Below, piece by piece: positions 33,733 to 43,471 of a stretch of DNA of 64,000 nucleotides; within the stretch, counting starts at the first letter, position 1, and every line of letters starts with the position of its first letter. The translations under genes were made by a program, and so were the position numbers. The stretch is from Aphanothece saxicola GSE-SYN-MK-01-06B (GTDB taxonomy: Bacteria; Cyanobacteriota; Cyanobacteriia; PCC-6307; Cyanobiaceae). The notes beneath the pieces are model-generated. The model made no database searches, was not told where the DNA came from, and saw nothing but the letters and a program-made list of their open reading frames with translations. The stretch covers positions 62,001-126,000 of the forward strand of contig JAHHGT010000005.1 in NCBI GenBank assembly GCA_019359745.1. The letters are read 5' to 3'.

Positions 33733-34401
33733 TCAGCGGTCGGCGTCGTCGAGCAGGGCGTTGAGCCGGTCCAGGAGGTGCTGGAGCCATTGCTGGCGCC
33801 GGGGGCCGGCGGGAGGAGGCAAAACGGAGTCGCGGACGTGCACTTCGATGCCGGGGGCGAGGGTGAAACGCAACCAGCGGCTGCCGTTGTCGCTGGAGCG
33901 GGATCCGGTGGGGGTGCGCTCGGAACGGGAGCGGGAGGACAGGGGTTTGTTGAGCATCCCAAGAACGGAGCCCATCGCGGCAGCTTTTCGTGCGAAGGAG
34001 GAAGACCCCTCTGGCGCAGCACCGATGGCGTCGGCCGTGGACGGCAGATCCCGCAGGTACTGAAGGGCCTCGTTGGCGGAGGGAGCAGTGGCCGCCGCCC
34101 CCTCGCCATCGAGCTGCTCCAGCTGCTGCTCCAGATCGGCGTCGGCCAGAACACAGAAGGGAGCAATGGCGGAGAGGCTCAGGCCGCGCCGGGCCAGGGC
34201 GCGCACCAGCACCAGTTGCAACAGATGCCGGTGGCCGTACACCGCGCTGCGCCCCTCCTTGCCGGGGCGATCGATCAGCCCCTGGGTGGCATAGAGACGC
34301 ACCGTGCGCGGCGAGATCTCCTCCCCCAGCAGATCGCCAGCGGCAACGAGGAGGTCCTCGAGGCCGTAGAGGGCGTCAGCTGGAGTGGAGACCTTGACCA
34401 T
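33733..34401 (-). CDS. MerR-family transcriptional regulator
   Basis: 222 residues. The N-terminal MerR winged helix is recognisable in SPRTVRLYATQGLIDRPGKEGRSAVYGHRH (split by its wing) at about 30-60. The C-terminal half is not a standard metal-binding tail but a long Ser/Arg-rich linker plus a domain beginning RWLRFTLAPGIEVHV and a helical end. First gene of the unit; a dyad lies inside its own promoter, so it probably controls the operon. The stop is 33 bp ahead of the VWA start. Confidence 0.85.
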   Translation of the reverse strand: MVKVSTPADALYGLEDLLVAAGDLLGEEISPRTVRLYATQGLIDRPGKEGRSAVYGHRHLLQLVLVRALARRGLSLSAIAPFCVLADADLEQQLEQLDGEGAAATAPSANEALQYLRDLPSTADAIGAAPEGSSSFARKAAAMGSVLGMLNKPLSSRSRSERTPTGSRSSDNGSRWLRFTLAPGIEVHVRDSVLPPPAGPRRQQWLQHLLDRLNALLDDADR

Positions 34402-34407
34402 CCCCTA

Positions 34408-34436
34408 ATTATCCACACTTGCAGTGCAGGTGTCAA
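34408..34436 (-). promoter_or_regulatory. Near-consensus sigma-70 promoter with internal dyad, MerR operon
   Basis: On the minus strand TTGACA (34431-34436) and GATAAT (34408-34413) are separated by 17 bp. The spacer contains the inverted repeat ACACCTGCA-C-TGCAAGTGT (34415-34433, one mismatch per arm). MerR-family regulators bind dyads located between -35 and -10, so this is the probable autoregulatory site. The -10 ends only 6 bp before the ATG, so the transcript would be leaderless or nearly so. Confidence 0.75.
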
Positions 34437-34555
34437 GCGATTAAGCTTCGTGCCCCTTCTGGCAAATCACCATCGAACACCCCGCTCCCGACCCCGCGCC
34501 CCTGCTGGAACACCTGCAGCAACTGGCCCGCCCCCGCCACGCCCGCTGGGATCCC

Positions 34556-35311
34556 ATGGGTCTGATGGCCGTGCGCACCTATCTCACCGAGCAGCTCGGA
34601 GCCCTGGGGCCGGTGCAGGAGCACCACTTCCGCGAGGGCATCGATGTGGGCACCAACCTGATCCTGCGGCTCCCCGGCCAGCGCCCGGAGCTTGATCCCC
34701 TGCTGGTGGCGGCCCACTACGACGGCCCCCTGCACTCGATCGGCGCCGACGACAACGCCTCCGGCCTGGCGGCCCTGATCGAACTGGCGGTGCACTGGAA
34801 GGCCCAGCCGCCCAAGCGGCCGGTGTGGATCGTGGCCTTCGACCAGGAGGAATGGGGCATGCTCGGCAGCACGGCCCTGGCCCGGGAACTCCAGGCCGGC
34901 GGCCAGAAGCTGAAACTCATGGTGAGCCTGGAGATGCTCGCCTACACCGCCGCCACCCAGAGCTATCCCCATCCGACGATGCGGGCGATCTATGGCGATC
35001 GCGGCGACTTCATCGCCGTGGTGGGCAACCTGGGTGCCAGCGCCATGCTGCCTGGCCTGGCCAAGCGGATGGGGAAGCACGTGGTCACCAAGGTGCTGCC
35101 GGTGCCCGATGCCGGCCGTTCGATTCCCGATGTGCGCCTGAGCGACCACAGCCCCTTCTGGGATGCGGGCTACGACGCGGTGATGGTGACCGACACCTCC
35201 TTCATGCGCAATCCGCACTACCACCAGATGAGCGACACGATCGACACGCTCGATCTGCCGTTTCTGGCGGCTGTCACCGAGGGGTTGAAGAAGGGGCTGG
35301 GGGCGCTGTGA
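34556..35311 (+). CDS. M28-family zinc peptidase
   Basis: 251 residues from ATG 34556. Metal ligands of M28 aminopeptidases are visible: AAHYDGP (His54), GADDNASG (Asp65), the general-base/ligand pair DQEEWG (Glu98, Glu99), an Asp in VSLEMLAY-like position is replaced by Glu, and a late His in HYHQMSDT. In-frame coding sequence seems to continue upstream of the ATG for about 30 residues (LLEHLQQLARPRHARWD), but only ATC or CTG codons are available there. No signal peptide in the visible part. Divergent from merR. Confidence 0.88.
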   Translation: MGLMAVRTYLTEQLGALGPVQEHHFREGIDVGTNLILRLPGQRPELDPLLVAAHYDGPLHSIGADDNASGLAALIELAVHWKAQPPKRPVWIVAFDQEEWGMLGSTALARELQAGGQKLKLMVSLEMLAYTAATQSYPHPTMRAIYGDRGDFIAVVGNLGASAMLPGLAKRMGKHVVTKVLPVPDAGRSIPDVRLSDHSPFWDAGYDAVMVTDTSFMRNPHYHQMSDTIDTLDLPFLAAVTEGLKKGLGAL

Positions 35312-35381
35312 CGCCAGCGGCCCTCCGCTGCCCCTGGTCCTTCGCAGGGAAAATGGCCACGATCCGGCCGTACTGGGGAGG

Positions 35382-35942
35382 ATGGATCCCGCCGCAGACC
35401 CGTCGATGGAGCCAACGCTCGACAGCCTTCTGACCTTCTACGCCGAGCGGATCGGTGGCCCCTTCCCCCTCGCCCTGCTGCCCCCCGATCAGCCGCTGCA
35501 CTGGCAGGGGCAGAGCCTGTTCGGCACGGCCCGGGGCACGGAGCCGCCCTACCTGCTCCAGAGCACGATCGATTCCTTTCTGAGTGAGGCCCCGCTGGGC
35601 TTTTTTAGCGTTGGCTTCTGGGGCCATGGCATGAACAGTCACGCCTTCTACTACCAGCGCCGCGAGCCCTGGTGCAGCCTGTTTCTGCGCCTCGCCTACG
35701 GCGGCTTCTACGACGACAACGAGCGGGCCGCCCGCCAGGTCCGGGCCACCATGGTGTGGTTCGCCGGGTTCCTGCCGATCGTCCGCGAGCGGGCCCGCCA
35801 CTGCATCGTGGTGGATTCCATGGGTGACGCCATCTTCCGGATCTGCCTGCACGACGGGCAGGTGATTGAGGGGGATGGGCCCCTGTTTGAACACGAACAT
35901 GGGCCGGCGGAGGCCTTGGGGCCCCTGCTCGCGGGGGCCTGA
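35382..35942 (+). CDS. Conserved hypothetical protein
   Basis: 186 residues, soluble, rich in aromatic residues (GFWGHGMNSHAFYYQRREPW; LAYGGFYDDNE). No recognised motif. Starts ATG 35382, with a second Met at residue 9. It follows the M28 gene by 70 bp on the same strand and converges with the kinase gene. Codon use is typical of the window, and the sequence is protein-like throughout. Confidence 0.7.
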   Translation: MDPAADPSMEPTLDSLLTFYAERIGGPFPLALLPPDQPLHWQGQSLFGTARGTEPPYLLQSTIDSFLSEAPLGFFSVGFWGHGMNSHAFYYQRREPWCSLFLRLAYGGFYDDNERAARQVRATMVWFAGFLPIVRERARHCIVVDSMGDAIFRICLHDGQVIEGDGPLFEHEHGPAEALGPLLAGA

Positions 35943-35985
35943 AGATCAACGGGAAGCAGGAGAGTTCCTGCGAACACCGAGCAGC

Positions 35986-38184
35986 TCAACTGCGCCGCAG
36001 GCGGTTGGGGAAGAAGCGCACCGGAGGCACCTCCTCCGGCCCGGGGGCGCCCTGGGACGCCGGCGCAGTGAGTCCATAGGCGGCCAGGACAGCACGGGCC
36101 CGCTCCTGGTGCTCCTCGCGCAGGGCCGCCGGCGCCTCGATACGGACGCCACCGGCGAAGCCCAGCAGCCAGGTGCGCAGGTCCACGTCCCGCCTGACCG
36201 TCCAGGGGGGAAGGTCTAACTCCACCGGGTAGGGGTGGCTGTCGCCGGCGGGGTTGGGCTCCAGCCGATGGGGGGCTTTGGGGTGGCGCCACCAGGTGTC
36301 GCCCGGCAGGGGTTTGGAGAAGCGGGTGTGCTCGATCGGGAAGCGCAGCACGCCTTCGCGGATGAAGGCGAAGGCCCAGTCCTGGCAGCAAAAGCGCAGG
36401 GTCACCAGGTGCCGGGCCCGGGTCTTTGGCGAGGCACCGGCGAGGGCCAGTTGCTCGCCGAGGTCGTCGCCGCAATAGATGCCGCCGCTGAGGTGCAGCA
36501 GCCGCCCGGCCCGCTCCACGGCCTGCTGGTGGGCCCCGTCGCTGCGTCGGTTGCGGCTCTCGCTGCGGCGCAGCGCCAGGCGATCCAGCCGCTCGGTGCG
36601 GATCAGGCCGTGGGGCTGGGCGACGGCGTCCTCCTCGTAGAGCAGGTACCAGCCGATGGTGTGGAAGATCAGCTGCAGCGGCCAGACCCGCAGCTCCCCC
36701 ACCGGGCTGTCGGGGAAGCTGGCCCCCGAGGCGTAACGCTCCAGCACCACGCGCCGGTGCTCGAGGATCGCCGTCTCGATCGCCTCCGCCTGCCGGTAGC
36801 CGTGGCTGTCGGCGGCGAGCGAATCCGGGCGCACCAGGGCGGCATCCACCACCGAATGGTTGGCGTAGGTGCGCACCGGCGCCGAAGCCTCGGGGCTGAT
36901 CCCGCCCCAGCGCAACCTCTCATCCAGCTCCGCCAGCAGGTCCTGGGCCGAGGGATCCCCGAGGCGGCCGGCCGCCTGGCTCACCACCCCGTGGATCTCC
37001 CGCAGCCGCGGCGCCGACAGCAGCGCCGTGCCCAGGGCGTAGCCGTGGCGCACGTTGTCGTTGCGCACCCGGAAGCCGTAGGGCGTCAGCAGCTTCTCCA
37101 GGTCCTTGCGCAGGGTGGCGGCCTCCCCCGGCAGGTAGGCGCCGGGGATTTCCTCCATCGCCTGGATCAGGTGGCCGGGCAGGTCGCTGCCGCCCTCACG
37201 GTCGAACGGCTTCTGCAGCACATGGCGCAGCAGGGTGAACACCCGCACGAACACCGGCCCATCCCCAAGGGGGGGCAGCCCCCCGTTCACCCCGCCCGCC
37301 GCGGCCACCGCCGGGGCCAGCTGGATCGGCGCGCCGACGGGCTGGGCGGCGGTGAACCCCTGCTGCTCCAGCCAGGCCAGGTCGGCCCGCAGGGCCGCCA
37401 CATCGCCATAGCACTCCCCATGCAGCCGCCGCAGCAGGGCCGCCGCCCGATCGGCCAGGTCGCCCTCGGGCAGCGGCGAGACGATCGCCTCCAGCTCGGC
37501 GGCGGTGACGGAATCGTTGGCGGCCAGGTCCGGATAGCGGCTCAGCAGGCGCAGTAGGTGGAGGAGCCGTTCGAGATCCAGCAGGCGGGAGTAGCCATGG
37601 CGCTGCACCTGCCGCTCCCGGTTGGTGGCCGAGCGGATGCGCTGGTCAAGCCGGGCCAGCTCCTCGGCCAGCACCGGCTCCAGGGCCTCGTGGTGGCTGG
37701 GCACAACGGCCACCACGGCCGCGAAGCCCTCGGCCCGGCTGGGCCCGAAGTGCGGATCGGCGAGGGCCGCCGCTAGCTCCTTGATCACCGCTTCTGGCAC
37801 CAGGCGCTGGCGCCGCTGGTTCCACTCCAGGCAGGTGGCCAGGGGGGTGAACAGCCACCAGCCGACCCACTCCACCGGCGCCGGCAACGGCAGCGCCTGG
37901 GTGAGGGCCAGCCGCCAGGGCCGCCGGGCGTGGGTGGCATCGACGATCACCGGGCAGCCGTCGGCCACGGCCGCCCGCAGGCGCTCATGCAACAGCTGCT
38001 CGATCGTGCTCCAGGGTCCCTGCACCGCCGCATCGCCGAACACCTCGGCGCGGATCGCGTCGGTGGAGAGCACCACCGCCGGTGGCTCACCAGGCCCGCT
38101 GAGCAGGGGCGCCAGGGCGCGGGCCAGGGTGGTCTTGCCGCTGGCCGGCGGGCCGATCAGGAGGTGGCAACGCATGGCGGTCAT
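35986..38184 (-). CDS. P-loop kinase (zeta-toxin/PNK-like) fused to WYL-like region
   Basis: 732 residues. The N-terminal P-loop kinase has Walker A IGPPASGKTTLAR at 10-22 and the DATHARRPWRLAL lid-like segment near 103-115, as in polynucleotide-kinase and zeta-toxin relatives. A helical middle region carries HGYSRLLDLERLLHLLR-type residues and a winged-helix-like stretch. The C-terminal half (about 470-690) contains VWPLQLIFHTIGWYLLYE, a phrase of WYL-type ligand-sensing domains, then a beta-rich end. WYL proteins regulate stress and defence genes. The fusion of a kinase with a WYL region is unusual. Stop is 5 bp after the upstream gene's end. Confidence 0.7.
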   Translation of the reverse strand: MTAMRCHLLIGPPASGKTTLARALAPLLSGPGEPPAVVLSTDAIRAEVFGDAAVQGPWSTIEQLLHERLRAAVADGCPVIVDATHARRPWRLALTQALPLPAPVEWVGWWLFTPLATCLEWNQRRQRLVPEAVIKELAAALADPHFGPSRAEGFAAVVAVVPSHHEALEPVLAEELARLDQRIRSATNRERQVQRHGYSRLLDLERLLHLLRLLSRYPDLAANDSVTAAELEAIVSPLPEGDLADRAAALLRRLHGECYGDVAALRADLAWLEQQGFTAAQPVGAPIQLAPAVAAAGGVNGGLPPLGDGPVFVRVFTLLRHVLQKPFDREGGSDLPGHLIQAMEEIPGAYLPGEAATLRKDLEKLLTPYGFRVRNDNVRHGYALGTALLSAPRLREIHGVVSQAAGRLGDPSAQDLLAELDERLRWGGISPEASAPVRTYANHSVVDAALVRPDSLAADSHGYRQAEAIETAILEHRRVVLERYASGASFPDSPVGELRVWPLQLIFHTIGWYLLYEEDAVAQPHGLIRTERLDRLALRRSESRNRRSDGAHQQAVERAGRLLHLSGGIYCGDDLGEQLALAGASPKTRARHLVTLRFCCQDWAFAFIREGVLRFPIEHTRFSKPLPGDTWWRHPKAPHRLEPNPAGDSHPYPVELDLPPWTVRRDVDLRTWLLGFAGGVRIEAPAALREEHQERARAVLAAYGLTAPASQGAPGPEEVPPVRFFPNRLRRS

Positions 38185-38189
38185 CTCCC

Positions 38190-38984
38190 TCAGCCCAGAT
38201 ACGGATCCAGGAAGCTCAACGGCCGAGCCATGGTGGCCGAGAAGCCGAGGATGCCGCGGTCGCTGTGGCTGTAAAGGAGGCTGTCATCGGCCTCCAGCAG
38301 GTACGTGCCGCCCCGCTGGGTGAGGAAGTCGTCGCGGGGGACGTAGGTGCGCCAGTGGCCCAGCACCTCGGCCATGTTGCGCAGCCGCACGGTGGCCAGC
38401 TCGAAGGGCCGCTGGAAACCGCTGCCACCGGCCCGTGCGAAGAACGACCCACGGATCAGCGGCAGGGGACCCGCCTGGATCGTCTCGTCGTCGGCGATGC
38501 GCTGGGGGGCGCTGCGATCGCCGGTGTAGCCGCGCAGCACCTCGGCCAGGGTGCCGGGGGAGCCGAGGCCGGCGCACATCAGCAGCAGGTTCGGCCAGGG
38601 CCCACCCGCCTGCTTCAAGCCCTCATAGAGCCCCAGGTCGCGGTGCAGATCCGGCTCGGCGTCGACCAGCAGCCGCTCGCTCGGGAAGCCGGTGAAGGCG
38701 CAGAAGCGCTCGCGGCCCGCCCCGTCGCCGATGCCGATCGCCAGCAGAGCGATGCCGGAGGACTCCAGCTGCGGCAGCACCGGCACCAGGGCCTGGGCGT
38801 ACTCGAGGCTGTCGAAATCGCCCAGCTGACTGAGCAGCAGCACCAGCCGGCGCCGGCCGCGGCCCATGCCCTCCACCGCCGCCAGACGCTCCAGCAGCAG
38901 GGCGGGGGCGGGCGGCCGGACGGCCGCATCGGCGGAGGCGCTCACGGGCAGGGGGCGGGTCAGGGCAGCACCATGCTCCTCCAT
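38190..38984 (-). CDS. Peroxiredoxin-like (AhpC/TSA fold) family protein lacking the usual catalytic Cys
   Basis: 264 residues. A thioredoxin-fold core at about 30-150 with RRRLVLLLSQLGDFDSLEYAQ where true peroxiredoxins carry a Cys; here Asp and Ser replace it. Later parts (GGPWPNLLLMCAGLGSPGTL, GSFFARAGGSGF) match a cyanobacterial/plastid group of AhpC/TSA-like proteins. Peroxidase activity is therefore unlikely in the standard manner. Its stop lies just upstream of the kinase-WYL gene, suggesting co-transcription. Confidence 0.75.
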   Translation of the reverse strand: MEEHGAALTRPLPVSASADAAVRPPAPALLLERLAAVEGMGRGRRRLVLLLSQLGDFDSLEYAQALVPVLPQLESSGIALLAIGIGDGAGRERFCAFTGFPSERLLVDAEPDLHRDLGLYEGLKQAGGPWPNLLLMCAGLGSPGTLAEVLRGYTGDRSAPQRIADDETIQAGPLPLIRGSFFARAGGSGFQRPFELATVRLRNMAEVLGHWRTYVPRDDFLTQRGGTYLLEADDSLLYSHSDRGILGFSATMARPLSFLDPYLG

Positions 38985-39040
38985 CCGCGCTGATCGACCT
39001 ATCCTTACCAGGTAATACCCCCATTCCAGAGAGGCTCGCG

Positions 39041-39289
39041 ATGGAGTCCATGGGGTCCGCCACCAGCGCGATCACCAGCAAGGGACAGGTCACCATCCCC
39101 AAGGCCTTGCGTCAGCAACTCGGTCTGGCCCGGGGCGGTCGGGTCAGTTTCCAGCTGGTGGGCGATCACATCGAGGTGCGCTCCTGCAAGCCGGAGCAGC
39201 CGCTGCCGACCAGTGGCTTCGGCCTGCTCCAAACCCATCGCCCGCCGCTGCCGGTGGATTTCGACCCGGCCAGCCTGCTGGCGCCGTGA
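39041..39289 (+). CDS. AbrB/SpoVT-type antitoxin
   Basis: 82 residues. The AbrB swapped-hairpin motif SAITSKGQVTIPKALRQQLG is unmistakable at about 9-28, followed by a tail that should bind the toxin. The downstream PIN toxin starts with GTG overlapping the stop. Typical of type II AbrB-PIN pairs that autoregulate. Confidence 0.93.
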   Translation: MESMGSATSAITSKGQVTIPKALRQQLGLARGGRVSFQLVGDHIEVRSCKPEQPLPTSGFGLLQTHRPPLPVDFDPASLLAP

Positions 39290-39707
39290 TCGGTCTCGAC
39301 ACCAACGTGCTGGCCCGCTACTTCGTCGCAGAGGACGGGGCCGATGCCGTGACCGAGCGCCAGCGCCAGGCGGCCCGGATCCTGATCGAATCGGGGCAAC
39401 CCCTGTTCCTGCCCAAGACCGTGGCCCTGGAGCTGGAGTGGGTCCTGCGCGGCTACTACGGCTTCGCTGCCGAGCAGGTGCTTCTGGTGTTCGACCACCT
39501 GTTGGCCCACCCCGGCCTGAGCGCGGAAGATCGCCCGGCCCTGGAGCAGGCCGTCGCCGGGCTGCGCGGCGGGCTCGACTTTGCCGATGCCCTGCACCAC
39601 GCCAGCTGCCGTGGCTGCGACACGCTCACCTCCTTCGACGACCGTGGCTTCGCCCAGCGCATCCGCCACCTCAACTTGGCGCCCCGCGTCGTCGTTCCCA
39701 AGGCCCC

Positions 39708-39711
<4 letters not shown>
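39286..39711 (+). CDS. vapC: PIN-domain ribonuclease toxin
   Basis: 141 residues from GTG 39286. PIN acids: Asp5 in IGLDTNVLARYF, Glu in ALELEWVLRG, Asp in LDFADALHHA and Asp in TSFDDRGF. Subfamily differs from the earlier VapC copies. The 3' end overlaps the convergent photolyase gene by 4 bp. Confidence 0.93.
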
Positions 39712-41209
<1,498 letters not shown>

Positions 41210-41219
<10 letters not shown>

Positions 41220-42454
41220 GCTGGGGCGGCCGGCTCCTGGGCCGATCGGCCCCAGAGGCGAAGGTGCTGTCGCTCGGGGTCGTAGAGCCCCACCTGGCGC
41301 TCCAGATCGAAGCGGCGGGGGGCGCCGCCGAAGCTGCGGGGGTCGGAGCCGACGCCGGCCAGATAGGCCCAGTTGCCCGTGTTCAGGGCCGGGTGGGCAT
41401 CGATCAGGGCCCACTCGAAGAAGCGGGCGCCCCAGATCCAGGGCAGCCTGAGCTCGTTGACGAAGTGCGAGGCCACCCACTGACGGCCCCGGTTGGAGAG
41501 GTAGCCGGTGGTGAGCAGTTCATTCAGCTGGGCATCGATCAGGGGATGGCCGGAGTCGCCGCGGGTCCAGCGGGCGAAGCGCTGCCGATCCGCCTTCCAT
41601 TCGGGCGGACGGTTCTGGAGGCCGCCGGGGGCATGGAAGGCCGCGCCGTGGTGCTGCTCCGACCAGAGGAAGAATTCGCGCCAGAGCAGCTCCTGTTTCA
41701 TCCATTCCGAACCTTCATCAGCGCCGTGCCGCTCCTGGTAGCGGAGAACCTCCTGCCAGATCCGCCGCACCGACAGGGAGCCCACCCCCAGGAAGGGGGA
41801 AAACTTGGCGGAGAACTCCGTCCCCACCAGGCCGTTGCGGGTGGTCTTGTAGGTGCGCAGGCCCTCCGTCTCGAAAACGTAGTGCTGCAGCCGGGCCAGG
41901 GCTGCGGGCTCATCGCCAGAAAAGGGGAAGGCGCTGCGGGGATCGGGCCCAGCGGCATCCGGCGGGGCGGCGGGCGGCGCCAGCCAGGTGCGGGGAAGGT
42001 CGTCCCAGGCGTCCCCCAGGCCGGCGAGATCCGGTGGGGGCAGGGGCGGTTCCGGGGCGCGCTCCAGACCGCGGCGGAACTGGCTGAACACCTTCGGGAA
42101 ACGCTCGGCCGCCACGGGCCAGGTGCCAAAGAGGCGGCTTTCGTCGGCATGCAGCACCGCCTCGGGCTGCACCACGGGGCGGAGCTCAGCGAGGGCTGCC
42201 GCGGTGGTGAGCTGGGGGAACGCCAGCAGGGGGATCCCCGCCCCCGCCAGGCGCCCCTGCAGCGAGGCGAGGGCCTGGGCCTCCAGGCGCCGCTGGTGGG
42301 GGCCCCGCAGCCGCTGACCCTCCGGCCGGAAGGCCAGCACCAGCAGGCGCGCGCCGCGCTGGCGCGCCAGCGCCACGGCCTGGTGCAGGGCGGGCTGGTC
42401 GTCGAGGCGCAGCTGGCCCTCCAGGGCCAGGGCGATGCTGACGGCGGCCGCCAT
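41210..42454 (-). CDS. DASH-type cryptochrome / photolyase
   Basis: 414 residues from ATG 42454. The C-terminal FAD domain is diagnostic: GLVGTEFSAKFSPFLGVGSLS, ELLTTGYLSNRGRQWVASHF, then DAHPALNTGNWAYLAGVG and DPR. The SNRGRQ and NWAYLAGVG phrases are DASH hallmarks. DASH proteins repair cyclobutane dimers in single-stranded DNA or act as light sensors. First gene of a two-gene photorepair operon with the FeS-BCP-like gene. The N-terminal alpha/beta domain is shorter than average. Confidence 0.92.
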
Positions 42455-42516
42455 CGGTGTTGCAAGCAGCCGCTCCACAGTGGCAAAGGCAGACCCACCG
42501 CCGCGAGCCAGTCCCC

Positions 42517-43296
42517 GTGATCCAGGCCCCCACCCCCGCTCTCTTCATCGGCCATGGCAGCCCGATGAACGCGATCGAAGCCAACCGCTTCACCCGCGCC
42601 TGGGCCGCCTGCTTCGCCGCCCTGCCCCGCCCGCAGGCGATCCTCTGCGTCTCGGCCCACTGGGAAACCGAGGGCGCCAAGGTCACGGCGATGGAGCGAC
42701 CGCGCACGATCCACGACTTCCGCGGCTTTCCACCCGAGCTCTTCGCCGTCGACTACCCCGCGCCCGGATCCCCGGCGCTGGCGGAGCGCCTGCAGAACCT
42801 GGTGCCGGAGGTCGCCCTCGACCACACCTGGGGGCTCGACCACGGCACCTGGTCGGTGCTGCGGCCCATGCGGCCGGCGGCCGATCTGCCCGTGCTGCAG
42901 CTCAGCCTCGACCGGCGCCGCAGCCCCCGCGAGCACCTGGAGCTGGCCCGGCGCCTTCGGCCCCTGCGCCAGGAGGGGGTGCTGGTGCTCGGCAGCGGCA
43001 ACCTTGTCCACAACCTGGGCCTGATCGACTGGGGGGAGGGGGCCCACGGCTGGGCTGAGGCCTTCGATCAGCTGCTGGCCGAGCGCATCGCTTCCGGCTC
43101 CCTGGAGGACCTGCTCGATCCCCTCGCCCTGGGCCCCGAGGCGGCCCTGGCGCTGCCGTCGCTGGAGCACTACCTGCCGCTGCTGTACGTGCTGGGGGTG
43201 CGGGATCCCCGCGAGCCACTGGCTTTCTTCAATGCCGAGGTGACCCTGGGTGCCATCGCGATGCGCTCGCTACAGGTCGGCGCCGGCGACGGATAG
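42517..43296 (+). CDS. ygiD: LigB-family dioxygenase (4,5-DOPA extradiol dioxygenase, YgiD-like)
   Basis: 259 residues from GTG 42517; the frame is open to TTG 42457. Iron ligands and active-site His: ALFIGHGSPMNA (His), VSAHWETEG (His), DHTWGLDHGTWSVL and GSGNLVHNLG. These match YgiD and plant DODA, which open the ring of L-DOPA. No motif identifies its natural substrate in cyanobacteria. Divergent from the cryptochrome gene with 62 bp between starts. Confidence 0.9.
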   Translation: MIQAPTPALFIGHGSPMNAIEANRFTRAWAACFAALPRPQAILCVSAHWETEGAKVTAMERPRTIHDFRGFPPELFAVDYPAPGSPALAERLQNLVPEVALDHTWGLDHGTWSVLRPMRPAADLPVLQLSLDRRRSPREHLELARRLRPLRQEGVLVLGSGNLVHNLGLIDWGEGAHGWAEAFDQLLAERIASGSLEDLLDPLALGPEAALALPSLEHYLPLLYVLGVRDPREPLAFFNAEVTLGAIAMRSLQVGAGDG

Positions 43297-43386
43297 GCCC
43301 GTTCCATGACGGATTGCTGCGGCCCAGAGCGGAGCGATTGCGCTTCTTAAGGATTGCTCTAGGTTTTGGGGCAACGGGAGTGACCC

Positions 43387-43470
43387 ATGCACCGATCCAT
43401 CGGACTGCTGACCGCCACCGGCCTCACCGGCCTGGCCCTGGTGAGCCTGACCATGACGTTTCTGGGCTGA
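43387..43470 (+). CDS. Possible 27-residue membrane peptide
   Basis: ATG 43387 to TGA 43470 encodes a single hydrophobic helix (GLLTATGLTGLALVSLTMTFLG) with a basic N-terminus. A GGGAGTG Shine-Dalgarno-like sequence lies 5 bp upstream. Such single-span micropeptides are common in cyanobacteria, but coding status is not proven; the next gene converges 1 bp away. Confidence 0.45.
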   Translation: MHRSIGLLTATGLTGLALVSLTMTFLG

Positions 43471-43471
43471 A

